Source: Bacillus sp. FJAT-29790
GTDB lineage: Bacteria > Bacillota > Bacilli > Bacillales > Cytobacillaceae
Reading direction: 5' to 3'
Length of the DNA stretch: 64,000 nucleotides
Assembly: GCF_019039215.1 (NCBI RefSeq)
Contig: NZ_JAHNZZ010000001.1
Location: forward strand, 358,159 to 422,158
The position numbers were made by a program, and so were the translations under genes. Positions 38,351 to 51,186 of this stretch are shown here, one piece after another; within the stretch, counting starts at the first letter, position 1; each line of letters starts with the position of its first letter. The notes beneath the pieces were generated by a model, which was not told where the DNA came from, did no database searches, and saw only the letters and a list, made by a program, of their open reading frames with translations.

Positions 38351-39661
38351 ATGAACAAACCTATATTAGATATTAAAGATGTGCCATCACCAGTTCATTG
38401 GGTGACATTGAGTTTACAGCATTTATTCGCCATGTTTGGAGCAACCATTCTAGTCCCATACTTAGTCGGATTAAGCCCGGCGATTGCCTTAATTTCAAGC
38501 GGGTTAGGCACTCTCGCTTTTCTCATCATTACTAAATGGCAGGTTCCAGCCTATCTCGGCTCATCATTTGCCTTTATTGCTCCGATTATTGCGGCTAAAG
38601 CTGCGGGTGGCCCTGGAGCAGCGATGATCGGAACCTTTATGGCAGGATTAGTGTACGGAATTGTTGCCCTAATCATAAAAAAGGCAGGTTACCGTTGGAT
38701 CATGAATCTGCTTCCTCCTATCGTTGTTGGTCCTGTCATTATCGTTATCGGACTTGCATTAGCTGGAACTGCAGTGAATATGGCAATGAATTATGACCCA
38801 GTAACGAAGGAATACAGTTTATTGCATTTCTCGGTCGCTCTCGTAACGCTGGCGGCAACGATTATCTTCTCGATTTATTTACGAGGAATGCTCGGAATGG
38901 TGCCGATACTAGGCGGAATTATTATTGGGTATCTCTATGCATTATTAGTTGGTGTCGTCGATTTTTCAGGTGTGGCAAAGGCCGGATGGATAGAGAAACC
39001 GGATTTTCTGATCCCTTTTGTACATTACGATGTGAACGTAACCTTATCTATCGCTCTACTGATGGTTCCAGTAGCGGTTGTAACCTTGTCTGAGCATATC
39101 GGTCATCAGCTTGTACTTAGTAAAGTAGTTGGCCGCGATTATATTAAGGAGCCTGGCTTGCACCGCTCAATTCTCGGAGATGGCATGGCAACAATGATTT
39201 CTGCATTAATCGGCGGGCCACCGAAAACAACATATGGAGAAAATATCGGTGTTCTAGCGATTACAAGAGTTTATAGTGTATATGTTCTCGCGGGTGCAGC
39301 GGTGATCGCAACGATATTCGGATTCATTGGCAAAATCACCGCTTTAATTGGTTCGATTCCTGTTTCGGTAATGGGCGGTGTCTCCATCTTATTGTTCGGA
39401 ATAATCGCCTCTTCAGGTTTGCGAATGTTAGTAGATAGCAAAATTGATTTTGGCGACAAACGTAATTTAGTCATCTCATCAGTCATCCTTGTCATTGGCG
39501 TTGGCGGTGCTTTTATCAAAGTATCAGATGAGTTTCAGTTGCAAGGGATGGCGCTGGCGGCAATTTGCGGCGTGTTATTAAATCTGATATTGCCTGGCAG
39601 AGAAGATGTTAAGGATGATTTGTTTGAAATAGAAGCGGACCGGAAAGATGGTGTGGCTTAA
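38351..39661 (+). CDS. pyrP: PyrP, uracil permease
   Basis: A membrane uracil transporter of the NCS2/NAT family, fourteen-helix fold. The 436 residues show MNKPILDIKDVPSPVHWVTL, AMFGATILVPYLVGL, GSSFAFIAPI, VTLSEHIGHQLVL (substrate-site glutamate region) and GGPPKTTYGENIGVLAITRVYS. The ATG at 38351 follows GGGGGAG; the frame is open 16 codons upstream into the leader. Expression is set by attenuators 1 and 2. Confidence 0.96.
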   Translation: MNKPILDIKDVPSPVHWVTLSLQHLFAMFGATILVPYLVGLSPAIALISSGLGTLAFLIITKWQVPAYLGSSFAFIAPIIAAKAAGGPGAAMIGTFMAGLVYGIVALIIKKAGYRWIMNLLPPIVVGPVIIVIGLALAGTAVNMAMNYDPVTKEYSLLHFSVALVTLAATIIFSIYLRGMLGMVPILGGIIIGYLYALLVGVVDFSGVAKAGWIEKPDFLIPFVHYDVNVTLSIALLMVPVAVVTLSEHIGHQLVLSKVVGRDYIKEPGLHRSILGDGMATMISALIGGPPKTTYGENIGVLAITRVYSVYVLAGAAVIATIFGFIGKITALIGSIPVSVMGGVSILLFGIIASSGLRMLVDSKIDFGDKRNLVISSVILVIGVGGAFIKVSDEFQLQGMALAAICGVLLNLILPGREDVKDDLFEIEADRKDGVA

Positions 39662-39662
39662 T

Positions 39663-39790
39663 TCCTTTTAAAGAAGTCCAGAGAGGCTTGTAAGGGTGTT
39701 GAAAGCAAAAGGGTTTAAGGAGAGGTATACTCTTTGCCAAGTTTGCTCTTCAACTCTTCAACACCCTGACAAAAGTCAGGGTGTTTGTTT
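39663..39790 (+). promoter_or_regulatory. pyr attenuator 3 (between pyrP and pyrB)
   Basis: PyrR-binding loop AGTCCAGAGAGGCT at 39675 and terminator ACACCCTGAC-AAAA-GTCAGGGTGT followed by TTGTTT at 39761-39790. It controls pyrB and everything after it. Confidence 0.93.
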
Positions 39791-39871
39791 CGGAAGAAAT
39801 GAGATCAAAATGAAAGCTATAATATATATGACTAAACATAATTTCATTAGAAAATAAAAAAAGGTGGCTAA

Positions 39872-40774
<903 letters not shown>

Positions 40775-40777
40775 GAA

Positions 40778-42064
40778 ATGACAATTATTATCAAAAATGG
40801 ATATATGCTGACAATCGATGGTACACGCAAAAAAGCAGATGTTTATATAAATAACGGGAAAATCGTGGAAATTGCTGAGAATATGACAACTGAAGCAAAT
40901 GAAACGATCGACGCCAATGGATTGCTTATTGCTCCAGGCTTTATTGATCTCCATATCCATTTGCGCGAGCCAGGCGGCGAAAAGAAAGAAACAATTGAGA
41001 CAGGAACGTTGTCTGCCGCAAAAGGAGGGTTTACAACCGTTGCGGCTATGCCAAATACGAGACCTGTTCCTGATACAAAAGAACAATTGCAGTGGCTTAA
41101 TAAACGGATTGAAGAAACAGCTGCTGTCCGCGTTCTCCCATATGCATCCATTACGATTCGCGAATTAGGCGAGGAATTAACAGATTTTACTGCTTTAAAA
41201 GAAGCTGGCGCTTTTGCGTTTACAGATGATGGAGTCGGTGTCCAATCAGCGGCGATGATGCTCAAAGCAATGAAGAAAGCAGCTGAAATTAATATGCCGA
41301 TTGTCGCTCATTGTGAAGAAAACACCCTTATAAACAAAGGATCTGTGCATGAAGGTAATTTTTCAAAAGAGAATGGGCTTAATGGGATTCCCTCTGTTTG
41401 TGAGTCCGTTCATATCGCTAGAGATGTACTGTTAGCAGAAGCGGCCGATTGCCATTATCATGTGTGTCATATAAGTACAAAAGAGTCGGTAAGAGTTGTC
41501 CGTGATGCAAAGCGAGCAGGAATCAAAGTTACAGCAGAGGTAACTCCCCATCATCTCTTATTATGTGAGGAAGACATCCCTGGGCTTGATGCCAATTATA
41601 AGATGAACCCTCCTTTAAGAGGCTCAGCAGATAGGGATGCGCTGATTGAGGGGATTCTTGATGGCACGATCGATTTTATCGCAACAGATCATGCGCCGCA
41701 TTTAGCCACGGAAAAAGCTGAAGGTATGCAATTGGCTCCATTTGGAATTGTTGGATTGGAAACAGCTTTCCCTCTTCTTTACACTCATTTTGTTGAAAAA
41801 GGAATTTTCTCATTAAAACAGTTAATTGACTTTTTAACTATAAAGCCAGCAGAAGCATTCGGTCTCTCTTCTGGGAAAATAGAAGTTGGTGCAGCAGCTG
41901 ATTTAGTTTTAATAGATTTAAATAAGGAAGAAGAAATTAATCCGGAACAATTTTTATCAAAGGGTAAAAACACGCCATTTGCAGGCTGGGAATGTAAAGG
42001 ATGGCCAGTCTTAACGATGGTAAATGGAAAAATTGCTTGGAGCAAAGGGAGTGTTCTGGTATGA
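40778..42064 (+). CDS. pyrC: Dihydroorotase (class I)
   Basis: PyrC cyclises carbamoyl aspartate to dihydroorotate in the cytoplasm. The 428 residues show the metal-binding motif [14 protein letters not shown] near 59, [22 protein letters not shown] and the metal Asp in [12 protein letters not shown]. Length and motifs fit the class I type of Gram-positives. Its stop TGA overlaps the carA ATG (ATGA). Confidence 0.97.
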   Translation: MTIIIKNGYMLTIDGTRKKADVYINNGKIVEIAENMTTEANETIDANGLLIAPGFIDLHIHLREPGGEKKETIETGTLSAAKGGFTTVAAMPNTRPVPDTKEQLQWLNKRIEETAAVRVLPYASITIRELGEELTDFTALKEAGAFAFTDDGVGVQSAAMMLKAMKKAAEINMPIVAHCEENTLINKGSVHEGNFSKENGLNGIPSVCESVHIARDVLLAEAADCHYHVCHISTKESVRVVRDAKRAGIKVTAEVTPHHLLLCEEDIPGLDANYKMNPPLRGSADRDALIEGILDGTIDFIATDHAPHLATEKAEGMQLAPFGIVGLETAFPLLYTHFVEKGIFSLKQLIDFLTIKPAEAFGLSSGKIEVGAAADLVLIDLNKEEEINPEQFLSKGKNTPFAGWECKGWPVLTMVNGKIAWSKGSVLV

Positions 42065-43167
42065 AAAAACAGTTGATTTTAGAAGACGGGACCATTTTTA
42101 TCGGGGAAAGCTTCGGTAGTGATACAAATACGATTGGTGAAGTCGTTTTCAATACCGGGATGACCGGATATCAGGAGATTTTAACTGACCCTGCCTGCTG
42201 TGGCCAAATCGTCATCATGACATATCCGCTCATTGGAAATTACGGCATTAATAGAGATGATTTTGAATCGATCAATCCAAGCATTGGGGGAATCATCGTC
42301 AAGGAAGCGGCTGATTATCCATCTAACTGGAGAAACGAAATGATACTCCATGATTATTGTCAAATTAAAAATATCCCCGGGATTGCGGGGATTGATACGA
42401 GGAAACTGACAAGAATGATCCGAAACCATGGAACATTAAAAGGAGCCATTTGCAGTATTGAAGAAGATGTAGAGACAATCGTGGAAAAACTTCGGGCAAC
42501 GGAGCTTAGAACTGATCAAGTCAAACAAGTGTCAACAAAAAGTGCTTATCCGAGTCCTGGACGGGGAAGAAGAGTGGTTTTAGTAGACTTTGGCATGAAG
42601 CATGGTATTTTAAGAGAGTTAAACAATCGTGATTGTGATGTGATTGTTGTTCCTTATCACACTTCTGCACAGGAAATATTGAACTTAAGTCCGGACGGTG
42701 TCATGCTTTCGAATGGGCCTGGAGATCCGAAATCCGTACTTGAAGCAGTAGATATGATTAATGGTCTATTAGGAAAAGTGCCAATCTTCGGAATTTGCCT
42801 CGGCCAGTTGTTATTCGCCCTTGCATGTGGGGCCGATACAGAAAAAATGAAGTTCGGTCATCGTGGAAACAGCCATCCGGTTAAAGATTTAAAGACAGGC
42901 AGGATCGTGCTTACTTCACAAAATCATGGATTTGTAGTTAAAGAGACTTCTATTGATGAAACAAGACTTGAAGTGACACATATTGCTTTAAACGATGGAA
43001 CAATTGAAGGGTTGAAGCATAAAGATGTTCCTGCATTTTCTGTGCAATTCCACCCCGAGGCTTCTCCAGGTTCTGAAGATGCCAATGGTGTATTAGAACA
43101 ATTTTTGCAAATGATTGAATCTGAGAAACAGGAAGGTGCTTACAAATGCCAAAGCGTACAGATATAA
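42061..43167 (+). CDS. carA: Carbamoyl-phosphate synthase, small (glutaminase) subunit
   Basis: It releases ammonia from glutamine for CarB; this is the pyrimidine-linked copy (pyrAA). The 368 residues start [19 protein letters not shown] and end in the class I glutamine amidotransferase domain, with the nucleophile in [14 protein letters not shown] and the partner histidine in [12 protein letters not shown]. The frame is open 20 codons upstream inside pyrC, but ATG 42061 gives the conserved N-terminus. It overlaps carB by 22 bases. Confidence 0.96.
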   Translation: MKKQLILEDGTIFIGESFGSDTNTIGEVVFNTGMTGYQEILTDPACCGQIVIMTYPLIGNYGINRDDFESINPSIGGIIVKEAADYPSNWRNEMILHDYCQIKNIPGIAGIDTRKLTRMIRNHGTLKGAICSIEEDVETIVEKLRATELRTDQVKQVSTKSAYPSPGRGRRVVLVDFGMKHGILRELNNRDCDVIVVPYHTSAQEILNLSPDGVMLSNGPGDPKSVLEAVDMINGLLGKVPIFGICLGQLLFALACGADTEKMKFGHRGNSHPVKDLKTGRIVLTSQNHGFVVKETSIDETRLEVTHIALNDGTIEGLKHKDVPAFSVQFHPEASPGSEDANGVLEQFLQMIESEKQEGAYKCQSVQI

Positions 43168-46100
43168 AAAGTATTTTAGTAATTGGTTCAGGTCCTATTG
43201 TCATAGGGCAGGCAGCAGAATTTGATTATGCTGGCACTCAAGCCTGTGTTGCTTTGAAGGAAGAAGGGTATCGTGTTATTCTTATCAACTCCAACCCTGC
43301 CACGATTATGACGGATACTGAAATTGCTGATGCCGTATATATTGAGCCTCTCACTTTAGAATTTGTAAGCCGCATCATCCGAAAGGAAAGGCCGGATGCG
43401 CTCCTTCCTTCATTAGGCGGACAAACCGGGCTTAACCTCGCTGTTGAGCTAGCTAATTCAGGCGTGCTTGATGAATGTGGGGTTGAAATTTTAGGAACAA
43501 AGCTTTCAGCGATTGAACAAGCGGAGGATCGTGATCTCTTCAGAAGCTTAATGAATGAGCTTGGGGAACCAGTACCAGATAGCGAAATTATCCATACGCT
43601 CGAAGAAGCTTTTACGTTCGTTAATCGAATAGGCTACCCAGTTATTGTTCGTCCTGCTTTTACACTCGGAGGAACGGGTGGTGGTATTTGTAACAATGAA
43701 GAAGAGTTAATTGAGATTGTAAAAAGTGGATTAAAAAGCAGCCCAGTCACCCAATGTTTGTTAGAAAAAAGCATAGCTGGATATAAAGAGATTGAATACG
43801 AAGTGATGAGGGACTCTAACGATAATGCGATCGTCGTTTGTCATATGGAAAACGTCGATCCTGTGGGGATTCATACAGGAGATTCGATCGTTGTGGCACC
43901 ATGTCAGACACTCACTGATCGGGAAGTTCAGATGTTAAGAAATACCTCATTAAAAATCATCCGTGCACTTGAAATCGAAGGCGGATGTAATGTTCAGCTC
44001 GCATTGGATCCATACAGCTTCAACTACTACATTATTGAGGTGAACCCTCGGGTAAGCCGTTCATCGGCATTAGCCTCAAAAGCTACAGGCTATCCCATTG
44101 CTAAGTTAGCAGCAAAAATAGCTGTCGGATTAACTTTAGATGAAATGATGAATCCTGTCACAGGAAAAACATATGCTTGCATGGAGCCAACAATCGATTA
44201 TATCGTGACAAAAATCCCGCGCTGGCCATTTGATAAATTTGAATCAGCAAATAGATTACTAGGAACGCAGATGAAAGCAACTGGCGAAGTAATGGCCATG
44301 GGCCGTACATTTGAAGAATCGTTATTGAAAGCAGTACGCTCACTTGAAGCAGATGTTTATCATCTAGGTTTCAAAGATGTAGAACATATAGATGCTGAAC
44401 TGATTGAAAAGAGAATCAGAAAAGCCGGAGATGAGCGTTTATTCTTTATTGGCGAAGCACTTAGACAGGGAATTAGGATTGAGACGATTCATGAATGGAG
44501 CCAGATTAACCTGTTTTTCCTTCATAAGATGGAAAAGATCGTTTCGTTTGAAAATGAAATTGCCAAAAATCCATTCCATTATGAAATTGCAAAGAAAGCA
44601 AAGGAAATGGGATTTGCCGATATTGTCATTGCTGGCTTCTGGAATACGACAGAAGTAGAAGTGTACAACTGGAGAAAAGAAAATGGCCTTGTGCCAGTTT
44701 ATAAAATGGTTGATACATGTGCGGCTGAATTCGAGTCAGAAACCCCTTATTACTATGGTACGTATGAAGATGAAAACGAATCAATTGTTTCAGATCGGAA
44801 AAGTGTCGTTGTCCTAGGTTCGGGTCCGATCCGAATTGGGCAGGGAGTTGAGTTCGATTATGCGACAGTACACTCTGTCTGGGCGATTAAAGAAGCTGGC
44901 TATGAAGCAATTATTATCAACAATAACCCAGAAACGGTATCGACAGATTTCAGCATTTCCGATAAGCTGTATTTCGAACCATTAACAATTGAAGATGTCA
45001 TGCATATCATTGACCTGGAACAGCCCGAAGGTGTCGTTGTTCAGTTTGGCGGTCAGACAGCAATAAACCTGGCTGACAAACTTGTTGAAAGAGGCGTGAA
45101 AATTCTTGGAACTTCGCTCGAAGATCTCGATCGATCAGAAAACAGGGATAAATTTGAACAAGCTTTATCGGAGTTAAATATTCCTCAGCCAAAAGGAAAG
45201 ACAGCCCTTTCGATTGAGGAAGCTGTAAACATCGCAAACTCAATTGGTTATCCAGTTCTCGTGCGTCCCTCCTATGTCCTTGGCGGCAGAGCGATGGAAA
45301 TTGTATATAAGGAAGCTGAGCTTCTTCATTATATGAAGAATGCAGTGAAAATTAATCCAGAGCATCCAGTGTTAATTGACCGTTACCTGACTGGAAAAGA
45401 AATTGAAGTAGATGCAATCTCTGATGGTGAAACCGTGGTAATCCCTGGCATTATGGAACATATTGAAAGAGCAGGCGTACACTCTGGAGACTCCATCGCT
45501 GTCTACCCGCCGCAAAGTATTTCGGCAGCAGTGAAAGAAAAACTGATTGACTACACGGAAAGACTTGCTAAAGGATTGGGCATCATCGGCTTATTAAACA
45601 TTCAATATGTTGTAGCAAATGAGGAAGTATATGTAATTGAAGTGAATCCGCGTTCAAGTCGGACAGTCCCTTTCTTAAGTAAAATTACAAATATACCGAT
45701 GGCAAATGTCGCGACAAAGGTCATTTTAGGTCAATCACTGAAGCAGCAAGGCTACTATACAGGTCTTGCACCGGAAAAAAGCGGTGTTTTTGTAAAAGTC
45801 CCAGTCTTTTCATTCGCTAAATTAAAGCGCGTTGATATTACTCTAGGGCCGGAAATGAAGTCTACCGGTGAAGTAATGGGAAAAGATACGACTTTAGAAA
45901 AAGCATTATATAAAGGACTAGTAGCTTCCGGGATGAAAATCCATAAGTTTGGCACGGTTCTGATGACGGTTGCTGATAAAGATAAGGAAGAAGCAATTCA
46001 ACTTGCAAAGCGGTTCGTATCAATCGGATACAGATTAATGGCAACAAACGGAACTGCTCAGTTGCTGCAATCAGAAGGTATTCCTGTCAAAGTAGTAGAC

Positions 46101-46351
46101 AAAATTGGTTCAGAAGGGCCCAATCTTTTGGATGACATTCGAAATGGGGAAGCCCAGATTGTCATCAATACATTTTCAAAAGGGAAGCAGCCTGCCAGGG
46201 ACGGCTTCCGAATTCGTCGGGAATCGGTTGAAAATGGTGTTCCATGCCTGACTTCACTTGATACAGCTGCTGCCATTTTGCAAGTGCTCGAGTCGATGAA
46301 TTTTTCGGCGGATGCGATGGCTAAAGCTGAAATCCAGGAGGCGGTCCTTTC

Positions 46352-46355
<4 letters not shown>
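43146..46355 (+). CDS. carB: Carbamoyl-phosphate synthase, large subunit
   Basis: CarB makes carbamoyl phosphate from bicarbonate, ammonia and two ATP. The 1069 residues show the internal duplication: two ATP-grasp units, each starting with [19 protein letters not shown] near residue 12 and [19 protein letters not shown] near 555. [12 protein letters not shown] and [12 protein letters not shown] mark the ATP sites. The C-terminal MGS-like regulatory domain starts near 930. It corresponds to pyrAB of the pyrimidine-repressible enzyme. Confidence 0.97.
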
Positions 46356-48038
<1,683 letters not shown>

Positions 48039-48039
<1 letters not shown>

Positions 48040-48758
48040 TGGTGAAAAACTCACTCATCATCGCGCTTGATTTTGCCGGAAAAGATGAAGTTATTAAGTT
48101 TTTAGATCAATTTAATGATGAAAAGCTTTTCTTGAAGGTAGGAATGGAACTTTTTTATCAGGAAGGCCCCAAAATTATTTATGAAATAAAAGAAAGAGGC
48201 CATGATATTTTCCTCGACTTAAAGCTTCATGATATCCCGAACACAGTGAAAAGCGCCATGAAAGGTCTTGCCCGTTTGGAATGCGATCTTGTCAATGTGC
48301 ATGCCGCTGGAGGAAAAGAAATGATGGCTGCTGCGCTTGAAGGCTTAGAAGCTGGGACATCTTCTGGTAGGACTAGACCTGCTTGTATAGCTGTCACTCA
48401 GTTAACAAGCACATCGGAAGAGCAAATGAAATTGGAGCAGCTCATCAACGCTCCATTGAAAGATTCCGTTCTTCATTATGCTTCTTTAGCGAATGCCGCA
48501 GGCCTAGATGGTGTTGTGTGTTCAAGTTATGAAGCAAGGGAGATTTGTGATTTACTAGGTGATTCTTTCTTAACTGTCGCACCAGGGATACGGATGAAAT
48601 CAGATGACGTTCAGGATCAGAAGCGTGTGGCTACTCCTGAATTTGCAAAATCAGAAGGTGTTTCAGCCATTGTTGTCGGGCGTTCGATTACAAGATCTGA
48701 AAACCCGGCTGAACAGTATGATAAGTTTTTACAATCATGGGGGGGACTGCATCAATGA
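48039..48758 (+). CDS. pyrF: Orotidine 5'-phosphate decarboxylase
   Basis: PyrF makes UMP from OMP. The 239 residues show [20 protein letters not shown], the catalytic [11 protein letters not shown] (Asp-Lys-Asp network), [14 protein letters not shown]-like [11 protein letters not shown] and [14 protein letters not shown]. The ATG at 48039 shares its A with the pyrD stop and follows GGAAGGAG; a frame start 8 codons earlier is not needed. Confidence 0.97.
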
Positions 48759-49378
48759 ATCGTAAAATTGCCGAAAGATTATTAGAAATAAAAGCTGTCG
48801 CATTAAAGCCAAATGACCCTTTTACATGGGCATCCGGTATTCGTTCACCGATTTATTGTGATAACCGCCTGACATTGTCATACCCTGTCATCCGAAAAGA
48901 GATTGCTAACGGATTAAAGGAAACGATTGAAGAAAAGTTCCCTGGGACAGAAATAATTGCAGGGACAGCTACAGCGGGAATCCCTCACGCTGCTTGGGTA
49001 AGTGATTTAATGGGCTTGCCAATGTGTTACGTCCGCTCCAAGCCAAAAGGCCATGGCAAAGGTAATCAAATTGAAGGAAAAGCAGACGCAGGCCAGAAAG
49101 TTGTCGTAGTGGAAGACCTAATTTCAACTGGAGGAAGCGCGATAACAGCTGTTGAGGCATTGAGGAAAGCAGGCTGCGAAGTATTAGGTGTCGTAGCAAT
49201 CTTTACATACCAGCTGGAAAAAGGAAAAGAATTATTGGAGGAAGCTAATATTGCTGCATATTCACTGTCAGATTTTGAAACCCTGTCGCAAATTGCTAAA
49301 GAAAAGGGTTATATTAAAGAGGAAGATATGAAAAAGCTTGCCGAATGGAGAATCAATCCGTCTGATTGGGGAAAGTGA
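48755..49378 (+). CDS. pyrE: Orotate phosphoribosyltransferase
   Basis: PyrE joins orotate and PRPP to OMP. The 207 residues show [32 protein letters not shown], the lysine-rich [15 protein letters not shown] loop and the PRPP motif [19 protein letters not shown] 48755 overlaps the pyrF stop and follows GGGGG. It is the last gene of the operon; a terminator lies about 110 bases on. Confidence 0.97.
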   Translation: MNRKIAERLLEIKAVALKPNDPFTWASGIRSPIYCDNRLTLSYPVIRKEIANGLKETIEEKFPGTEIIAGTATAGIPHAAWVSDLMGLPMCYVRSKPKGHGKGNQIEGKADAGQKVVVVEDLISTGGSAITAVEALRKAGCEVLGVVAIFTYQLEKGKELLEEANIAAYSLSDFETLSQIAKEKGYIKEEDMKKLAEWRINPSDWGK

Positions 49379-49487
49379 AAAATAACATTAAAAAAGATAA
49401 GCCAAGTCTACCGGGGGACGACTTAGGTAAAAAGTACATATAAAAACAACAAAATCACCTCGAGATAGCTTGTATATTTGCAACCAG

Positions 49488-49512
49488 AAAACACCTGCTC
49501 AGGTGTTTTTGT
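49488..49512 (+). terminator. Terminator of the pyr operon
   Basis: AAAACACCTG-CT-CAGGTGTTTTTG. Compact, perfect stem with T-run. Confidence 0.85.
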
Positions 49513-49513
49513 T

Positions 49514-49699
49514 TTAGATTACTTTTTTGGCAATCAAAAACTCACTTACGATAATAGCAGATTGTGGAAACTGTAATCCTAATTGCCAAGCCCCAATTCC
49601 TTTTAAACGATAGTCAACGACCAGCCACTCATTAATTAAGAGAGTGGGTTCTTTACACTCATAACTAATATTTAACAATGTTTGAAGCTCAAACATCAA
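49514..49699 (-). CDS. Uncertain 61-codon open frame, possible relic
   Basis: The frame starts TTG-ATG and encodes a hydrophobic, tryptophan-containing peptide (INEWLVVDYRLKGIGAWQLG in the middle). No ribosome binding site is seen before it, and no family is recognised. Its stop lies directly beside the pyr terminator hairpin. It may be the end of a lost gene or chance. Confidence 0.2.
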   Translation of the reverse strand: MMFELQTLLNISYECKEPTLLINEWLVVDYRLKGIGAWQLGLQFPQSAIIVSEFLIAKKVI

Positions 49700-49749
49700 A
49701 AGTCGAATAAATACTGGTAGACAAACTTAAAAAGGGGAGGTGTGTCTCC

Positions 49750-49905
49750 GTGAATCATGTAAATTGCAATTTTTCACCGATGAAGCAAACTTTAAAAGAG
49801 GATATACGCCAATTAATAACGACACTACAAAATAACCAATGTTCTTCCTCTTTCAGACGGCAATCCAAGGTCCCTCCCTTTTTGCTGGATTTTTTCCTCT
49901 CTTGA
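49750..49905 (+). CDS. Small protein of 51 residues, unknown
   Basis: A short frame from GTG with a good GGGGAGG site 9 bases upstream. The product begins MNHVNCNFSPMKQTLKEDIR, has an amphipathic helix around QTLKEDIRQLITTLQNNQ and ends in VPPFLLDFFLS. No family is recognised. It sits in the accessory stretch, just before a terminator that serves the opposite strand. Confidence 0.45.
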   Translation: MNHVNCNFSPMKQTLKEDIRQLITTLQNNQCSSSFRRQSKVPPFLLDFFLS

Positions 49906-49915
49906 TAGTGGTATA

Positions 49916-49950
49916 CAAAAAAGGAGGGGAATGATCAGAATCCCCTCCTA
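49916..49950 (-). terminator. Terminator of the ferredoxin gene
   Basis: Read on the minus strand: AGGAGGGGA, loop, TCCCCTCCT, then TTTTTTG. It lies about 70 bases past the ferredoxin stop. Confidence 0.85.
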
Positions 49951-50017
49951 TCTAAAATGGTTTTTTAGCGAATAGTTATTAATGCACCAATTGTTCAAAG
50001 AGGTAAAATCTAAAGTC

Positions 50018-50338
50018 TTAGTCAGCTGGTCTTGGACCGGCATCGATACCAGAACTTTCGACTGTCATGATCGGACGAACGGTTACGTCTCCATTTACAA
50101 GAATTTGGCATGATAAACGTAACTGATCATCAATGCCTTTTTCCGCAAAGGCGTTCTTTTCTTTATTCGTTACCTCATTATAATCACCGGCTAGAACTTC
50201 TACTCTGCAGGTTGTACATCTCGCCATCCCTCCGCAGCGATGGAGAATATTTACACCGTTATCTTCTAGGGCTAAAACTAATTTTTTACCCTCTTCTACT
50301 TCAAATGTTCCTTCTCCTACAACAGTTACATTTGCCAT
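50018..50338 (-). CDS. 2Fe-2S ferredoxin
   Basis: A plant-type [2Fe-2S] electron carrier. The 106 residues have the cluster motif HRCGGMARCTTCRVEV (Cys35, 41, 44) and the fourth cysteine at 77 in LRLSCQ. GAGGAGG is 7 bases before the ATG. The redox partner is not encoded nearby. It stands alone between convergent or divergent neighbours with its own terminator. Confidence 0.92.
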   Translation of the reverse strand: MANVTVVGEGTFEVEEGKKLVLALEDNGVNILHRCGGMARCTTCRVEVLAGDYNEVTNKEKNAFAEKGIDDQLRLSCQILVNGDVTVRPIMTVESSGIDAGPRPAD

Positions 50339-50749
50339 TTTATTACCTCCTCATTTGATATGATAAAGAAAAAGGTCATTAACATATTATCGCCTTACTA
50401 AGCAAATTTTAAAAATCCTCATATTCGATCGAACTTAAGAGAAAAGCAAGCTATTTTCTTTCATTTGATTGCACTCGTAGTTCAAGCAAAAGAGCAATCA
50501 GGCTAATAAATCCCAATTGCTCTTTTTTCATATTATTGATTAACCTGTTTAACCAAATTAGCAAGTCAAGTGTTTACCTTAATATTTTACGGATGCTTCT
50601 ACATCCACTCCATATCGCCTTTTTGGTCAACATTAGTTACAAACGATTTTTCCCGACAAAGTAGCGGATATGTGGAAAATCCTAGCTAAGTCAAAAGTTC
50701 ATTTTTGAAATAAAGACATGTGCAAAATTGACTAATCCTATTTATAAGA
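50339..50749. other. Gap between ferredoxin and the Gly/Tyr-rich gene
   Basis: About 410 AT-rich bases. The only clear structure is a terminator-like hairpin at 50488-50528. No gene or repeat of families A or B is seen. Confidence 0.5.
50488..50528 (+). terminator. Orphan terminator-like hairpin
   Basis: AAAAGAGCAAT pairs with ATTGCTCTTTT, followed by further T. No plus-strand gene lies just upstream, so it may be the remnant of a lost gene. Confidence 0.55.
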
Positions 50750-50890
50750 CTAATAAGAACCATCACGGTAATAGCCACCATAACCATGATGGTACTAATA
50801 GCCACCATAACCATGATGGTACTGATAACCGCCATAACCATGATGGTATGGATAACCGCCATAACCATGATGGTACGGGTAACCTCCGTA
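50750..50890 (-). repeat. 27-base tandem coding repeat
   Basis: Units of the type TACCATCATGGTTATGGYGG-YTAT plus one variable codon recur four times in a row. They encode YHHGYGGY followed by P, P, Q or a stop. The 27-base period is seen directly; copy number may vary between strains. Confidence 0.8.
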
Positions 50891-50959
50891 ACCCATACCG
50901 TAACCAGGAAAGCCGCCATAACCCATGCCGTAGCCATAACCTCCAAATTGTCTTTCCAT
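50795..50959 (-). CDS. Gly/Tyr/His-rich repeat protein, coat-like, cut by an amber codon
   Basis: The ATG at 50959 follows GAGGAGGAG by 7 bases. The 54 residues start MERQFGGYGYGMGYGG and continue in a nine-residue repeat YHHGYGGY-P/Q. At 50795-50797 a TAG replaces the CAG seen one repeat earlier; the same frame then continues for 14 more repeat-type codons (YHHGYGGYYRDGSY) to a second TAG at 50750. The unbroken form would have 69 residues. Low-complexity Gly/Tyr proteins of this size are typical of spore coats, and a sigma-K-like promoter lies upstream; the coat role is inference. Confidence 0.7.
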   Translation of the reverse strand: MERQFGGYGYGMGYGGFPGYGMGYGGYPYHHGYGGYPYHHGYGGYQYHHGYGGY

Positions 50960-50990
50960 TTTCTATCTCCTCCTCAAATTGTTTCAAAAT

Positions 50991-51018
50991 TAGTGTATGT
51001 GTCCATGTTCAAAGATGT
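50991..51018 (-). promoter_or_regulatory. Sigma-K/sigma-E-like promoter of the Gly/Tyr-rich gene
   Basis: On the minus strand AC, 17 bases, then CATACACTA fits the sigma-K pattern (AC-N16-17-CATAnnnTA). CATACACT also fits the sigma-E -10, but no good sigma-E -35 is seen. It ends about 32 bases before the ATG. Mother-cell expression is inferred. Confidence 0.55.
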
Positions 51019-51092
51019 ATAGGTACTCGCCTATTTGTAAATGTATTATTAGTTCTGATTTTATTTATTGGTAGCAAAGAATTTTCAAGGAG

Positions 51093-51140
51093 TTGACAAT
51101 TGAAAATAAATATATTAATATTATCTCGAGTTAGAGATAA
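51093..51140 (+). promoter_or_regulatory. Promoter and MhqR-type operator of the regulator gene
   Basis: TTGACA (51093), 17 bases, TAATAT (51116). Directly after the -10 lies TTATCTC-GAGTTA-GAGATAA (51121-51140), a 7-bp inverted repeat. It matches the known MhqR box of B. subtilis (TATCTCGAATTCGAGATA) in both arms. Binding there would block initiation, so the regulator probably represses itself. Confidence 0.7.
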
Positions 51141-51186
51141 ATAATTTTATGATATTTTAAATAAAGATAATAAAGGGGGCCTTGTT

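Noticed and set aside
50750-50890. 27-base tandem repeats considered as a CRISPR array
   Set aside because: The units are contiguous with no spacers and encode a regular peptide.
50728-51096. Plus-strand His/Asn-rich open frame (repeats of HNHDG type)
   Set aside because: It is the antisense of the Gly/Tyr-rich gene, which has the strong ribosome site and promoter on the minus strand. Repeats open all frames.
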